From NCBI RefSeq assembly GCF_910592395.1, contig NC_088318.1:17794349-17858348 (forward strand): a stretch of 64,000 nucleotides of DNA. The letters run 5' to 3'. Shown here one piece after another: positions 62,196 to 64,000 of the stretch (the stretch's first letter is position 1; each line of letters begins with the position of its first letter). The notes below the pieces were generated by a model, which saw nothing but the letters and a program-made list of their open reading frames with translations, did not search any database and had not been told where the DNA came from. The position numbers and the translations under genes were made by a program. The stretch comes from Lineus longissimus. Taxonomy: Eukaryota > Nemertea > Pilidiophora > Heteronemertea > Lineidae.

Positions 62196-62525
62196 GTCCG
62201 ATAAAAGTCCGACACTGTCCGATCTTTCCCTGAAAGGTCGGATTTCTATAAAACCCGTGAAAAATACCAGGGCTCACAAAAAAGGGGAAATAATAAATCT
62301 GAGGCCTATGTTGATCGGGGTTAATGAGGTGTGAACCAAACACTCAGAGTGACCCTGAATGTGAATGCAGATTAGCTCACTTAATTAGGTCATTCTGAGT
62401 GTCTGGCTCACACCTCATTAACCCCATTCAAAATAGGCCTTTGATCTTTAATACCCTATTTTTGGAAGCCCTAGTAATTTGACCTTTCATTGAAAAGTCG
62501 GACATTGTCGGACTTAGGTCGGATG
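62196..62525. mobile_element. Foldback element with long inverted arms
   Basis: The inner arms are GGGGTTAATGAGGTGTGAAC plus CAAACACTCAGAGTGACC (62,318-62,355) and GGTCATTCTGAGTGTCTGGC plus TCACACCTCATTAACCCC (62,388-62,425), about 38 bp with only a few mismatches and a 32-bp loop. The symmetry continues outward, less perfectly, to GTCCGACACTGTCCGATC on the left and GTCGGACATTGTCGGACT on the right, each followed by further GTCGGA-like bases. It could fold into a long hairpin and is a non-autonomous DNA element of unknown superfamily. Confidence 0.8.
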
Positions 62526-63620
62526 AATCAGGAAAACGTTAAGTCGAAAAAGGCCTCCGACTACTAGTGTAAAGCTCGTCATAACAAATGCATGTAGGTC
62601 GTGGATGAAGTAATGTATTCATACCCAACGTAGTCTTCCATCCACACGTGATAGGCGTAATATGGCCTATATTTGTTCATGAAAATTGTTAATTTAGTTT
62701 GACTTCAATTCTTAGGTTTGATAAATCAGCATTAGTGGTGTCACCGAAATGAATTTTCCCGACCCCAATGTGGCAATCTCTTAACCAGCATGCGCAGAAC
62801 CCTGTATCCTTATATCTACCATCTCAGGTTCTAAACGGCTAAGCAAGAACATTCACTCATAAAAAGTCTCCAAATCAAGAAGATGACATTCTTGTTTGGA
62901 TATCAACACGCGAAAATTAGTGGAATCCTACTCTCCCCTTTGAGGCAAATCAGTTCCTTCACACACGCAACTTTACCCTTTCCTTAGGTATCTCTGTAGT
63001 TCAGCTTCTTTCTTCCGAAGCTCACATATAAGCGACGCCGCCAGCGTACGCATATAGTTTTTCTTCTTGCGAGTTCGCTCGTCGAAATCCAACCCCCTTT
63101 GGAATTTCAATGCAATCGGAGCTACAAAGTGAGTCTGTTTGGAAATAGCGTCTCCTGGAACTTAATTTGATCCGTTTTAGTACTGCTTGGAGCGGATAGT
63201 CAAACTTCAAAAACAAATTGCCTGAAACCCTGGCTTTGATGGTGCGTTTCTTAAGAGAACTGCTCGCGGCCCTTCTGCGTCGTTTGCGGAATACCTTTTC
63301 GGAAAAAAAGTCTTCAGCGTGTTTTTCGGTTGCTTCAAATCTCCTCCAATGAAGTGTAAATGTACCGAGAGCAAGTCGTTTTAATGCAAATAGTACTTGA
63401 AGGAGGACTTTAGGCGATTATTAAAGATGTTCAAGGTGGTCGTCACATACGAAATCTGAGCTTACAGTGAAAATTATCTAATTATCCAAAATGGGAACTT
63501 AATCTAGCGGTGGAGATAGACAGAGCGTGGTTCGTTTTGCTCCGGGTGCCAACGGTGCCTGGCTTGGTTGGCAAATGCCGCGCTGACATCAAGAGAGTTC
63601 ATCGGCTTTGCAAAAACAAA
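62526..63620. other. Stretch without a recognised gene
   Basis: No exon, RNA gene or repeat was recognised. Confidence 0.3.
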
Positions 63621-63655
63621 ATGGCGGATAGCTTACACTTTCAGTATATGAGAAG
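63621..63655 (+). promoter_or_regulatory. Possible first coding exon or YY1-like initiator
   Basis: ACAAAATGGCGGATAGC is both a good start context and a YY1-like site. The frame MADSLHFQYMR reaches an AGAAG|GTGAAG donor at 63,656. A further YY1-like site, GGCGGCCATTTTGATG, lies on the opposite strand at 63,979-63,994. Partner exons, if any, are beyond the window. Confidence 0.3.
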
Positions 63656-64000
63656 GTGAAGTGAGAGGATGGGCTGTTTTTCATCCGTAACAGGGAATGT
63701 GTAGGCCAGAAGGATTTCTATTTCTGATCCTGTTAAATTCAGTATTGTCTTCCCGTCAAATAAAGATGATGTGTGGTATGGATGACGTGTGATGGGAACA
63801 ATTACATGTACACGTATATCTTACTCTTATTTGTGTCATCCTACATGTAGGCTGTTTAAGATATTGGGCGGAATCAACGCACTGACAATCGCTTCATTCG
63901 GAAAATGGCCTGCATTGACAAAAGTGAATTAAACGTACCAACTCTCTACAAAATTTAAGAAAATAGTTCGCCGCGATTGGCGGCCATTTTGATGCCGAGA

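Noticed and set aside
1-64000. Prokaryotic-type operons, phage or plasmid features
   Set aside because: All recognised genes are intron-bearing or animal-family genes. No bacterial gene clusters or ribosome-binding sites were seen.

Overview
The window is eukaryotic animal DNA. Genes are split by GT-AG introns, intergenic spaces are long, and interspersed repeats are common. The gene families point to a metazoan. The repeat content (tRNA-derived SINEs, many short hairpin MITE-like elements) suggests a marine invertebrate, but I cannot settle the phylum by reading.

Left end (1-4.2 kb, minus strand): the first twelve coding exons of an MROH1-type HEAT-repeat protein, with the start codon at 4207 and the rest of the gene beyond base 1. 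From 4.2 to 14.2 kb lie a possible small two-exon gene (6.7-8.8 kb), a 47-bp minisatellite, a hAT-like element and two 600-bp copies of a repeat with a tRNA-like segment. A complete eight-exon MEAK7 (TLDC1) gene occupies 14.47-17.82 kb on the plus strand; its 457-residue product keeps an N-myristoylation signal, the TLD domain and the family C-terminus. At 19.98-21.06 kb is a single-exon GT31 (beta-1,3-galactosyltransferase-like) protein with eroded donor-binding and catalytic motifs and an extra C-terminal membrane segment.

Middle (28.6-41 kb, plus strand): a C2H2 zinc-finger gene of unknown name. Five exons are well supported (34,371-39,540) and candidate exons lie further up- and downstream. 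The finger plus following helix is duplicated between two exons. Copies of one hairpin MITE family lie 25-87 bp downstream of three supported exons and two candidate exons.

Right part (41-64 kb): no protein gene is convincing. It holds possible first exons or promoters at 43.3-44.0, 57.8 and 63.6 kb with YY1-like ATGGCGG/ATGGCCGCC motifs, several MITE copies, a foldback element at 62.2-62.5 kb and a large composite repeat at 47.9-49.9 kb (CGTC-rich head, 302-bp tandem units, tRNA-like tail).

The recognised genes have separate roles and no sign of co-regulation: MROH1 and MEAK7 are linked to lysosome function in vertebrates, the GT31 protein would sit in the Golgi, and the zinc-finger protein is probably nuclear. 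All exon calls rest on reading frame, splice-site consensus and recalled family resemblance; no database search was run.
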